From positions 1,984,001 through 2,048,000 of the forward strand of contig NZ_CP151842.1 of assembly GCF_038452265.1 (NCBI RefSeq): a stretch of DNA of 64,000 bases, given 5' to 3'. This DNA is from Vibrio diazotrophicus. GTDB taxonomy: Bacteria; Pseudomonadota; Gammaproteobacteria; Enterobacterales; Vibrionaceae. The position numbers and the translations under genes are program-made. The notes beneath the pieces were generated by a model. It worked only from the letters and a program-made list of their open reading frames with translations, searched no databases and was not told where the DNA came from. This document shows, piece after piece, positions 25,890 to 33,576 of the stretch. Every line of letters begins with the position of its first letter. Position 1 is the stretch's first letter.

Positions 25890-26786
25890 ATGCCAATAAT
25901 GAAACCAAGCTATTCGTTAGACGATCTGCGCTGTTTTTGTACTGTAGCACGTTTGGGCAGTTTCAAAGACGCTGCCCAATCTTTGAGTATGCCGCTCTCA
26001 ACTTTGAGTCGCCGCATCCGCCAGCTGGAAACCGATTTACAGCTCCGCCTGCTCAACAGAGACGCTCATCGCGTCGTTCTGACCAGTATCGGTGAGCAAT
26101 ATTTTCAACGCTCGGTCGCCCTGTTTGATGAACTCAATGATATTGACGAAGATCTGCATCGGGATAAGTATCAGCCTCAAGGAAAAATCCGCATTTCCGC
26201 CCCCATCAATGCAGGCTCTCAGTTTCTGCGTGCCATTTTTTATGAGTTCTTGCTGAAATATCCCGACATTCAGCTAGATCTTAGTTTTTCCAACACCTTG
26301 ATTGATATTGAAGCGGAAGGCATGGACGTGGTGTTTAGAGTCGGAAACACTGTGGTCGACAACTGGATTGCAAGGCCGTTAAAGCACATCCACTTCATTT
26401 TGTGCTCTCATCCTGACTATGATATTTCCGGCATAACCACACCAGATAAGTTGTGCGGTCATCCCACAGTCATTTGTCGCCCTATGATACCGTGGCAGTT
26501 GGTACACAAAGAGAGTGGCGAAGAGTTTGATTATCACCCGAATAAGGGGGTAAGACTGGAAGTAGATGAAATTGTAATGTTAACTCACGCCATCAAAACA
26601 GGATTGGGTATCGGATACGTACCAGATTACTTTGCGCTACCTATGATAGCTCAGGGTGAAATGAATCACGTACTACCCGACTGGAGTAGTAAAGCCCGCA
26701 CATTACATATGCTGTATCGCGACCGCGACAACCTGCCAATGCGAGTGCGTCTGTTCATCGAGTTCGTTCTACTGCACTTTAAATAG
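25890..26786 (+). CDS. LysR-family transcriptional regulator
   Basis: A 298-residue regulator. The winged helix-turn-helix is at about residues 8-66 (LDDLRCFCTVARLGSFKDAAQSLSMPLSTLSRRIRQLE) and the periplasmic-binding-protein-like effector domain at about 95-295. It is divergent from the EamA exporter with an 84-bp gap, the usual layout for a regulator and its target. Effector unknown. Confidence 0.92.
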   Translation: MPIMKPSYSLDDLRCFCTVARLGSFKDAAQSLSMPLSTLSRRIRQLETDLQLRLLNRDAHRVVLTSIGEQYFQRSVALFDELNDIDEDLHRDKYQPQGKIRISAPINAGSQFLRAIFYEFLLKYPDIQLDLSFSNTLIDIEAEGMDVVFRVGNTVVDNWIARPLKHIHFILCSHPDYDISGITTPDKLCGHPTVICRPMIPWQLVHKESGEEFDYHPNKGVRLEVDEIVMLTHAIKTGLGIGYVPDYFALPMIAQGEMNHVLPDWSSKARTLHMLYRDRDNLPMRVRLFIEFVLLHFK

Positions 26787-26788
26787 AA

Positions 26789-26826
26789 AACACTCAGCCA
26801 GCGTTTTAAGTAGCTGGCTGAGTGTT
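26789..26826. terminator. Long hairpin between LysR gene and Gfo/Idh oxidoreductase
   Basis: A perfect 14-bp stem (26789-26802 with 26813-26826) has a 10-nt loop. It lies between convergent genes. On the minus strand it is followed by TTCTATTT, a weak T-tract, so it probably ends the oxidoreductase transcript. Confidence 0.65.
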
Positions 26827-26883
26827 GGAAACTATCTTTGACGCGTTTTTTGCACTGCCGCCTAGAAGACGGCATTCAAGCGA

Positions 26884-27879
26884 CTAATCACGGTTTAAGA
26901 AAGGGTATTCCAGACCAATTTGTCGACGAATTTCATCCATGGTTTTCATGGTATTAATACTGTCCTGCCAGCTGATAACGTCACTTTGCAGTTTGCCTTG
27001 AGCAATACAGTTCATCACCTCTTCGATTTGATATTCAAACCCTGTTGCTCTGAAAGGTAACTCTATCGCCTGCTCTTCTTCGACTTTAACATTGAGAACT
27101 GCTTTGGTTGCACCCCAGAACATAGAATCAACGGCAATGCTTCCTTTACTGCCATAAATGGTAAAGCTGTTGTCCAAGTTGGCATTGAGTCCACAAGTGA
27201 ACTGACTGGCTATGCCATCGTAATCAAGAATCACGCTTGTACGCTCATCCACATTGGTTTCGCCTATCAAGCCATTGGCGACGATTGAGCTTGGTTCACG
27301 CTGCAACACAAACTGCGACATGGTGAGGTTGTAAATCCCCGTATCAAGCAAGGCACCACCAGCAAGTTCATTGTTTAACAAGCGATCATTCTCATCACGC
27401 GGAACATTAAATGAGAAAGATGAACTCAATACACGCAACTCGCCAATTCGCTCTTCATCAAGCCACAGTTTCACTTGCTGCCAAACTGGCAGAAAACGTG
27501 TCCATACCGCTTCCATCAAAAAGGTTTGATGCTTCTGCGCTAAATTTACCAATTCTTGAACTTGTGCTTCATTGACAGTGATAGGTTTCTCACACAGTAC
27601 CGGTTTACCCGCTATCAGGCATTTTTTAGCACACTCAAAGTGAAAGCGATGTGGGTTTGCTATGTAGATAGCATCAACTTGAGGATCATCGATAAGAGTT
27701 TGATAGTCGTCGTAGGCATGTTCGCAATCGTACTCTTGGGCGAAGGTTTTCGCTCGTTCTAGGTTAGAGCTGGCTACCGCATACAAACTTGCATTGGGTA
27801 CCACTTTAAGGGCTTTGGCAAAGTTGTGAGCTATTCGGCCAGGGGCAATAATCCCCCAGTTAAAGGTAGTTTCAGACAT
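26884..27879 (-). CDS. Gfo/Idh/MocA-family oxidoreductase
   Basis: A 331-residue NAD(P)-dependent dehydrogenase. The N-terminal Rossmann fold begins WGIIAPGRIAHNFAKAL, and the catalytic-lysine motif is CEKPITV (about 95-101). The C-terminal alpha/beta domain has GGALLDTGIYNL, like the dihydrodiol dehydrogenase subgroup. Family members oxidise or epimerise sugars and polyols. It lies 177 bp after the ABC-importer ATPase on the same strand and may share its transcript, which would fit sugar-acid metabolism. Substrate not determined. Confidence 0.85.
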   Translation of the reverse strand: MSETTFNWGIIAPGRIAHNFAKALKVVPNASLYAVASSNLERAKTFAQEYDCEHAYDDYQTLIDDPQVDAIYIANPHRFHFECAKKCLIAGKPVLCEKPITVNEAQVQELVNLAQKHQTFLMEAVWTRFLPVWQQVKLWLDEERIGELRVLSSSFSFNVPRDENDRLLNNELAGGALLDTGIYNLTMSQFVLQREPSSIVANGLIGETNVDERTSVILDYDGIASQFTCGLNANLDNSFTIYGSKGSIAVDSMFWGATKAVLNVKVEEEQAIELPFRATGFEYQIEEVMNCIAQGKLQSDVISWQDSINTMKTMDEIRRQIGLEYPFLNRD

Positions 27880-27964
27880 AAATGTTCCCTGTTATTTTTT
27901 TGTTCCCAAAAAGCAAAATGAAGAAGCCGACTCAAAGCCAGCTTCTCCAAGTTATCTACGAGTT

Positions 27965-27994
27965 TAAGGTTTAGCACGTATAAACTAAACCTTA
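27965..27994. repeat. 10-bp inverted repeat between ABC ATPase and oxidoreductase
   Basis: Perfect arms TAAGGTTTAG and CTAAACCTTA flank a 10-nt loop. There is no clear T-run, so it may be an mRNA-stabilising or partial-termination hairpin within the operon. Confidence 0.6.
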
Positions 27995-28056
27995 GCCTAG
28001 CTTTCCATTGAGTAACAGAAAGAGTCAGGCGTCACAGACTTTTCAGCGCAGCGGCT

Positions 28057-29148
28057 TTACAGACGCTGAGTCGACTGAGTATCAAAAATCGAGCATTTGG
28101 TTGCTTCAACTTTCACTTTGAATGAATCGCCTACAGAAAGTTGGTCTTCTGATGTCACTCGGTGAGACAGAGTGTGCTGCTCGGTAAACTTGGTCCACAC
28201 CAAGGTATCAGAACCCATCGGCTCGACCAACTCCACTACCCCTTGAATAACGTTGTCGGAGGCGTCTTCATTAAGCTCTGCAATTAAGTGTTCAGGACGA
28301 ACACCTAACGTCACTGCGGCACCATCTACAGGCTGTTCAACAAATGGGTATCCACTCACATCAATATTCAAATCCGCTGATTTAAACAGCACTTTATCCG
28401 CATGTACGCTTAGATGCCCTTTAATGCAGTTCATTGCTGGAGAACCTAAGAATGTCGCAACAAACAGGTTTTGTGGCTTGTTGTAGACATTATGAGGGGT
28501 ATCCAGTTGCTGGATAATTCCGTCTTTCATTACTGCAATGCGGTCAGCTAGAGTCAACGCCTCAATTTGATCGTGTGTAACATAGATCATTGTTGATTTG
28601 AGCGTCTTATGTAGCTTTTTGATTTCTAACCTTAATTCCGCACGTAGTTTCGCATCTAGATTCGATAAAGGTTCATCAAACAGATAGATATCCGCATCGC
28701 GAACTAAGGCTCGACCTATCGCAACACGTTGACGTTGTCCGCCTGAAAGTGCTGACGGCTTACGCTTTAGTAGCGGCTCTAGTTGCAGCAACTTCGCCGC
28801 CCAAGCAACTTTCTTATCGATAGTCGCTTTATCTACGCCTGCAATGCGCAACCCGAAAGACATGTTTTTCTCAACGCTCATAGTTGGATAGAGAGCATAA
28901 GACTGGAATACCATGCCAATACCACGGTCTTTTGGGTCTGCCCAAGTCACGTCTTTGCCATCAAAATGGATGTTTCCACCACTGGTATCAATCAAACCAC
29001 CGATCGCATTAAGTAGCGTAGATTTCCCGCAGCCTGAAGGGCCAAGCAATACGAGAAACTCACCATCATCAATAACAAGGTCTAACTGCTTAACGATTTT
29101 TGTCGACTCATAACTGATGTCGAGCTTACTGATGTTTACGATTCCCAT
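28057..29148 (-). CDS. Sugar ABC transporter ATP-binding protein, MalK/UgpC-like
   Basis: A 363-residue ATPase that powers a carbohydrate importer. Seen are Walker A GPSGCGKST (about 37-45), signature LSGGQRQRVAIGRAL, Walker B YLFDEPLSNLDAKLR and H-loop YVTHDQ. A C-terminal OB-type regulatory domain (about 240-360) is typical of MalK-like subunits that can serve more than one importer. It is the fourth gene in an operon with a binding protein and two permeases, 4 bp after the second permease. Confidence 0.93.
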   Translation of the reverse strand: MGIVNISKLDISYESTKIVKQLDLVIDDGEFLVLLGPSGCGKSTLLNAIGGLIDTSGGNIHFDGKDVTWADPKDRGIGMVFQSYALYPTMSVEKNMSFGLRIAGVDKATIDKKVAWAAKLLQLEPLLKRKPSALSGGQRQRVAIGRALVRDADIYLFDEPLSNLDAKLRAELRLEIKKLHKTLKSTMIYVTHDQIEALTLADRIAVMKDGIIQQLDTPHNVYNKPQNLFVATFLGSPAMNCIKGHLSVHADKVLFKSADLNIDVSGYPFVEQPVDGAAVTLGVRPEHLIAELNEDASDNVIQGVVELVEPMGSDTLVWTKFTEQHTLSHRVTSEDQLSVGDSFKVKVEATKCSIFDTQSTQRL

Positions 29149-29152
29149 AAAA

Positions 29153-30061
29153 TTACCCTTTTACTGCACCAGAGGCGATACCACGAACAAACCAACGCCC
29201 TGAAGCGACATAAATGATTAGCGGTACAAGTGATGTAAGAATAGTAGCGGCCATATTGACGTTATAAGCACGCTCGCCTGTTGTTGTATTCACGATGTTA
29301 TTGAGTTGAACGGTCATTGGCAGGTTGTCGTTACCCGCGAAAACCAAACCGATTAAGAAGTCATTCCAGATATTGGTCACCTGCATGATCACTGCCACGA
29401 TGATAATTGGCACTGACATTGGCAGCATGATATTGAAGAACACCTTGAAGAAACCTGCTCCATCTATGCGCGCAGCATTAAACAGTTCCATCGGTAGAGT
29501 GCTGTAATAGTTTCTAAACAGCAGCGTCATAATTGGCATACCGAAAATGACGTGAGATACCACTACACCAGTCAAAGTGCCGTAAATACCAATATCTGCA
29601 TAAACTCGAATCAAGGGATAGATAAACACTTGATAAGGGATAAATGCGCCTAACAGTAGGCAAGCAAAAAGCAGGTTCGCGCCCTTAATTTTCCAAAATG
29701 ACAGCGCGTATCCATTGATGGCACCAAATAGCACGGAGATAACCACACTTGGAATTAAGATACGGACTGAGTTCCAAAAACCTACTTGTAGACCATTACA
29801 CTCCAAGCCTGTACAAGCGCTGCTCCATGCCGTTTTCCATGCATCCAACGAAAAGTTTTGCGGAAGAGCAAAAATAGAAGATAGACGAATCTCGTCCAGT
29901 TCTTTAAATGAGGTCACCAGCATCACGTAAAGAGGCAACAAAAAGAACAGTGCTGTAATGATTAAAAACCCATAAACACCAAAGCGTCCCCATTGTGCTT
30001 TGACTGACATCGGTCGCTCTGATGCGGTCAATTTCATTGTAGGTGAATGTGTCGCCGACAT
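29153..30061 (-). CDS. Sugar ABC transporter permease, MalG-like
   Basis: A 302-residue inner-membrane permease with six predicted helices and the conserved EAA-type loop that contacts the ATPase (ELFNAARIDGAGFFKVFFNIMLPMSVP). It is 12 bp downstream of its partner permease and 4 bp before the ATPase gene. Its substrate is inferred from the neighbouring GH94 phosphorylase and gluconokinase, not from its sequence. Confidence 0.92.
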   Translation of the reverse strand: MSATHSPTMKLTASERPMSVKAQWGRFGVYGFLIITALFFLLPLYVMLVTSFKELDEIRLSSIFALPQNFSLDAWKTAWSSACTGLECNGLQVGFWNSVRILIPSVVISVLFGAINGYALSFWKIKGANLLFACLLLGAFIPYQVFIYPLIRVYADIGIYGTLTGVVVSHVIFGMPIMTLLFRNYYSTLPMELFNAARIDGAGFFKVFFNIMLPMSVPIIIVAVIMQVTNIWNDFLIGLVFAGNDNLPMTVQLNNIVNTTTGERAYNVNMAATILTSLVPLIIYVASGRWFVRGIASGAVKG

Positions 30062-30073
30062 AAGTTACCTACC

Positions 30074-30958
30074 TTATTTCTTAATGTAATTTGAGTAGAT
30101 GAATGGCGCGATTAAGCACAAGACAGTCGTTAGCATCACGGTCGATGCTGCCGTCGCCAATCCGATATTTGCGCGTTCAAATAGGTTATCCATGATGAAC
30201 TTAGCCGGTACTTCACTTGCCACACCGGGGCCGCCGCCAGTCATCGCGACAACGACGTCATACATCTTGATGATGCTGATAGAGAGTAAAACGACAGTAG
30301 TGATAATCATTGGGCGCAGCATAGGTAAAATAATGCTGATATAGACACGCCACGTTGGGATACCGTCAATTTTGGTCGCTTTCCATAAGTCTTCATCAAT
30401 ACCACGAAGACCAGCCAGAAGCAGCGCCATGACAAGACCAGCCCCCTGCCACACCGCAGCAATCACAACGGTATAAAGCACCATATCGGGGTTAACAATC
30501 CAATCAAAAGAGAAAGACTCCCAACCCAAAGAGATCATAGTTTTTTGGATACCTAACTGTGGATTAAATATCCACTGCCACACTAAGCCAGTGACGATAA
30601 AAGACATGGCATAAGGAAACAAAAATACGGTTCTGAAGAAGCTCTCAGCTTTGATTTTTTGATCTATAAAAACAGCCAATAAAAAGCCCAGCACAAAACA
30701 GATTGCGAGGAACAAAAAAGCAATGACCAGTAGGTTTTCCAGCGAAGTCACCCAGCGGGAAGTACTGAATAGTCGCTCATACTGAGCGAATCCAACGAAG
30801 TCACTTTTAGGCAACATTCTTGAACTAGAAAACGAAAGACGAACCGACCAGAACATAGTGCCCATATAGGCAATCAACACGGTCAGTGCCATGGGTAAGG
30901 CTGCCAAATAGGCAAGTGCGTTACGTTTTAGGTGTCTTTGCACCGCAGCAACATTCAT
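30074..30958 (-). CDS. Sugar ABC transporter permease, MalF-like
   Basis: A 294-residue permease with six predicted membrane helices and the ATPase-contact loop DLWKATKIDGIPTWRVYISIILPML. The start at 30958 is favoured because GGAG lies 7 bp before it; an in-frame codon at 31012 would add 18 residues and overlap the hairpin after the binding-protein gene. It pairs with the MalG-like permease downstream. Confidence 0.92.
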   Translation of the reverse strand: MNVAAVQRHLKRNALAYLAALPMALTVLIAYMGTMFWSVRLSFSSSRMLPKSDFVGFAQYERLFSTSRWVTSLENLLVIAFLFLAICFVLGFLLAVFIDQKIKAESFFRTVFLFPYAMSFIVTGLVWQWIFNPQLGIQKTMISLGWESFSFDWIVNPDMVLYTVVIAAVWQGAGLVMALLLAGLRGIDEDLWKATKIDGIPTWRVYISIILPMLRPMIITTVVLLSISIIKMYDVVVAMTGGGPGVASEVPAKFIMDNLFERANIGLATAASTVMLTTVLCLIAPFIYSNYIKK

Positions 30959-31000
30959 CGATGCACTCCACGATAAGTCAAAATAAGAGAGACATTCTTT

Positions 31001-31025
31001 AAAAAGGCGCACATACGTACGCCTT
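31001..31025 (-). terminator. Partial terminator / attenuator after the binding-protein gene
   Basis: On the minus strand a 6-bp stem (AAGGCG with CGCCTT) is followed by a short T-run. It lies in the 83-bp gap between the binding protein and the first permease. Such hairpins in ABC importer operons commonly give more binding protein than permease. Confidence 0.6.
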
Positions 31026-31041
31026 GTAAGTGAAAGTAATA

Positions 31042-32268
31042 TTAGTCACGAAGCGCTTGAGTAAAGATAGTGACAGCTTTATCTGTCGTCATCTCTTGCG
31101 CGTTCCATACTTCTGTCACTGCATCTTTAAGTGAACCGTACAGATATTCTTCCATCAGCATTGAACCATCTGGTACCTGACGTTCTGCCACTTTCAGGAT
31201 CGCCGCACCTTTCTGTGCACAAATATCCATGCTTGAAACATCGATATCGGTACGAACTGGGATCGAACCCTTCAAGTTATTGAACTTAACTTGCGTTTCA
31301 GGACTTAGCATTGATTCAACCAGTTTATTCTGAACTGCGATTTGCCCTTTATCGTCGGTTTTCGGGAATACGAATACGTCACCGCCCACGATGTAAAGAG
31401 AATCATCACCCAAACCTGGGAAACAACCGTAATCTTGACCTGGGATCTTGTTGGCTTGAGTGAACTCACCCTTCGCCCAGTCACCCATGATTTGAATACC
31501 TGCTTTATCGTTGATAACAAGGCTGGTTGTATCATTCCAGTTACGACCTGGAGAGCCTGTATCTACGTATGGCTTAAGTTTCAAGAAAGTATCAACAACA
31601 TTTCTAAACTCAGCTGAATTAAGAGTTTCACTATCACGTTTACCTAGCGCATCAAGGTAAAGTTGCTTGCCGCCTACATTACTTAGAACCGTGGCGAACA
31701 TTAGGTTTTCTTGCCAGTTTTGACCACCAAGAGCCAGAGGGATATAGCCAGCAGCTTTGAGCTTGTCTAGAGCAGAAAATAGTTCATCAACAGTGGTAGG
31801 CTCTTTCTCAATACCTGCTTTAGCAAACGCCTCTTTTGAATACCAGAACCAACCCGGCATGTGAATGTTCACAGGAGCAGCATAGAAATGACCATTAACT
31901 TTGATGGCATTCAACGTTGGTTGCGGCAAGATTGCTTCCCAGTTATTGGCTTTCGCTACTTCATCGATGTTGTTCAGCATGTCTTCTGCGATCATCTCGT
32001 GGTACTGCTGAGAAGTATTAAATAGAGCCGCTGTCGTTGGGGAACCACCAATCATACGGTTGATTGCCGCGCTACGAGCATTTGAACCACCCGCAACTGC
32101 GCTATCTTTCCAAGTTCCACCTTGCGCCTCAAATGAATCGGCCAAGACTTTGATCGCTGCGGATTCGCCACCGGAAGTCCACCAGTGCATCACTTCTGCT
32201 TCTTCCTTAGCAAAAGCTGGCGTGGTAGCGAGGGTTATGGCGGCAGCCAGAGTAAGTTTCTTAATCAT
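31042..32268 (-). CDS. Sugar ABC transporter substrate-binding protein
   Basis: A 408-residue periplasmic protein of the carbohydrate-binding family 1 type. It has a signal peptide (1-20, cut after TPAFA), then VMHWWTSGGESAAIKVLADSF, a typical start for oligosaccharide binders. Aromatic residues (HWW, WFWY, NWQENL, NWND) suit stacking against sugar rings. First gene of the importer operon, divergent from the LacI regulator. A likely ligand is cellobionate or a related disaccharide acid, inferred from context. Confidence 0.92.
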   Translation of the reverse strand: MIKKLTLAAAITLATTPAFAKEEAEVMHWWTSGGESAAIKVLADSFEAQGGTWKDSAVAGGSNARSAAINRMIGGSPTTAALFNTSQQYHEMIAEDMLNNIDEVAKANNWEAILPQPTLNAIKVNGHFYAAPVNIHMPGWFWYSKEAFAKAGIEKEPTTVDELFSALDKLKAAGYIPLALGGQNWQENLMFATVLSNVGGKQLYLDALGKRDSETLNSAEFRNVVDTFLKLKPYVDTGSPGRNWNDTTSLVINDKAGIQIMGDWAKGEFTQANKIPGQDYGCFPGLGDDSLYIVGGDVFVFPKTDDKGQIAVQNKLVESMLSPETQVKFNNLKGSIPVRTDIDVSSMDICAQKGAAILKVAERQVPDGSMLMEEYLYGSLKDAVTEVWNAQEMTTDKAVTIFTQALRD

Positions 32269-32334
32269 TGGGGGTACCTTTAGAGTTCGTTATTGTGTCT
32301 ATTAATAATAATTAACGCTGAATCTTAATGGTTC

Positions 32335-32356
32335 AAAATGGAATCGATTCCATTTT
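32335..32356. promoter_or_regulatory. Perfect palindromic operator, probable LacI-family site
   Basis: Arms AAAATGGAATC and GATTCCATTTT meet at a central CG to make a perfect 22-bp palindrome, 66 bp upstream of the binding-protein start and 181 bp upstream of the LacI-type gene. LacI-family sites typically have a central CG. The adjacent regulator is the obvious candidate to bind it. Confidence 0.75.
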
Positions 32357-32537
32357 TATATTTTATATATCTATATATTGGACTCTTCTAGAAGATCTTT
32401 TATTAAATATATCAATATGAGGATTTGATCACTAATTGCATAAATTAATGGTTTTAGGCAAAAAAAATCTGTAAATATGCAAAATATGGCTCTACCATGG
32501 GCTTAAAGCAGTACTTTAGGTAAGTGAGTAGAGATCT

Positions 32538-33557
32538 ATGGCGACTATAAAAGATGTAGCTAAGTTAGCTGGAGTTGGAGTCGGAACCGTTTCCAGACAT
32601 CTATCTGGAAACGCTTCTGTTTCACCCAAAACAGCCAAAAAAATCGCTGCAGCTATGGCTGAATTAAACTATCGCCCAAATAGTATGGCGCGCTCATTGT
32701 CGTCAAAGCGTTCAGATATTGTTGGCCTTTGGGTGCCCTCTTTCTCTGGCTCATTTCATAGAAAAATGTTGCAGACCATAGAACGAGAACTACGCAAACG
32801 GGACAAGCACATCATTCTGGCCAACGCTGAAGATGCGCAAAACGATGAAGAGCGAATCAAGTGCCTCGATTACTTGATTGAACGTGATTGCGACGGCATT
32901 TTGATGTCCTGCCCTGAGCTATCTGTTATCCAGTTAGCGAAGATCGAAGCTCGCTATCCTAAGGTTGTGTTTATTAACCGTGATATCGAAGAGTTAATAG
33001 ATAAAACCTTCTGCGCCAATCATTACCAAGGTGGTCGCCTAGCGGCTGAACACCTCATTGAACTTGGCCACACTGAAATTGCCATCGTCACTGGACGTAT
33101 GAATGCACAAGATGCCATCAGTCGTCATCAGGGCTTCATAGATCGACTAGCGGAATCTGGCATTGAGGTGAAACCAGAGTTAATTGAATCCGGCGGCTAC
33201 AGTTTTGAACTGGGTCGTGCTGCCACTCAACGTTTGATTGATAAAGGCATTCCATTTACCGCTCTATTTTGCGGTAACGACAACAGCGCCATGGCGGCAA
33301 TTTCCACACTGAACGAACAAGGTATCGTAGTCGGTAAACAGGTGTCGGTGATTGGTTATGACGATATTGACTTGGCAGAATATGCCTCACCATCGCTAAC
33401 CAGTGTACGCATTCCACTAGAAGAAATTTCTATCAATGCTTGCCATCAAATTCTCAATTTATGTTACGGCGAATCGCTCCCAATAAAGACTCGTTTTGAA
33501 CCGACGCTATCCATCCGCAATTCAACACACTCAGTAAAACAGTTGAAAACTAAGTAG
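32538..33557 (+). CDS. LacI-family transcriptional regulator of the sugar locus
   Basis: A 339-residue repressor. The N-terminal helix-turn-helix reads ATIKDVAKLAGVGVGTVSRHLSG (2-24) with the hinge RPNSMARSLSSKRS (about 50-63). A periplasmic-binding-protein-like effector domain follows (about 65-330, with FCGNDNSAMAAISTL and SVIGYDDIDLAEYASPSLTSV). GAG precedes the ATG. It is divergent from the importer and 19 bp ahead of the GH94 gene, so it probably controls both and responds to the imported sugar or a product. A 10-bp inverted repeat (32588-32613) lies within its first 26 codons. Confidence 0.93.
   Translation: MATIKDVAKLAGVGVGTVSRHLSGNASVSPKTAKKIAAAMAELNYRPNSMARSLSSKRSDIVGLWVPSFSGSFHRKMLQTIERELRKRDKHIILANAEDAQNDEERIKCLDYLIERDCDGILMSCPELSVIQLAKIEARYPKVVFINRDIEELIDKTFCANHYQGGRLAAEHLIELGHTEIAIVTGRMNAQDAISRHQGFIDRLAESGIEVKPELIESGGYSFELGRAATQRLIDKGIPFTALFCGNDNSAMAAISTLNEQGIVVGKQVSVIGYDDIDLAEYASPSLTSVRIPLEEISINACHQILNLCYGESLPIKTRFEPTLSIRNSTHSVKQLKTK
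32588..32613. repeat. Intragenic inverted repeat at the start of the lacI-type gene
   Basis: Perfect arms CGTTTCCAGA and TCTGGAAACG around a 6-nt spacer lie inside codons 17-26 of the regulator gene. It could act as a downstream operator or an mRNA hairpin limiting translation, or be chance. Confidence 0.6.
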
Positions 33558-33576
33558 TATTTCAGAGGGCTATTGA

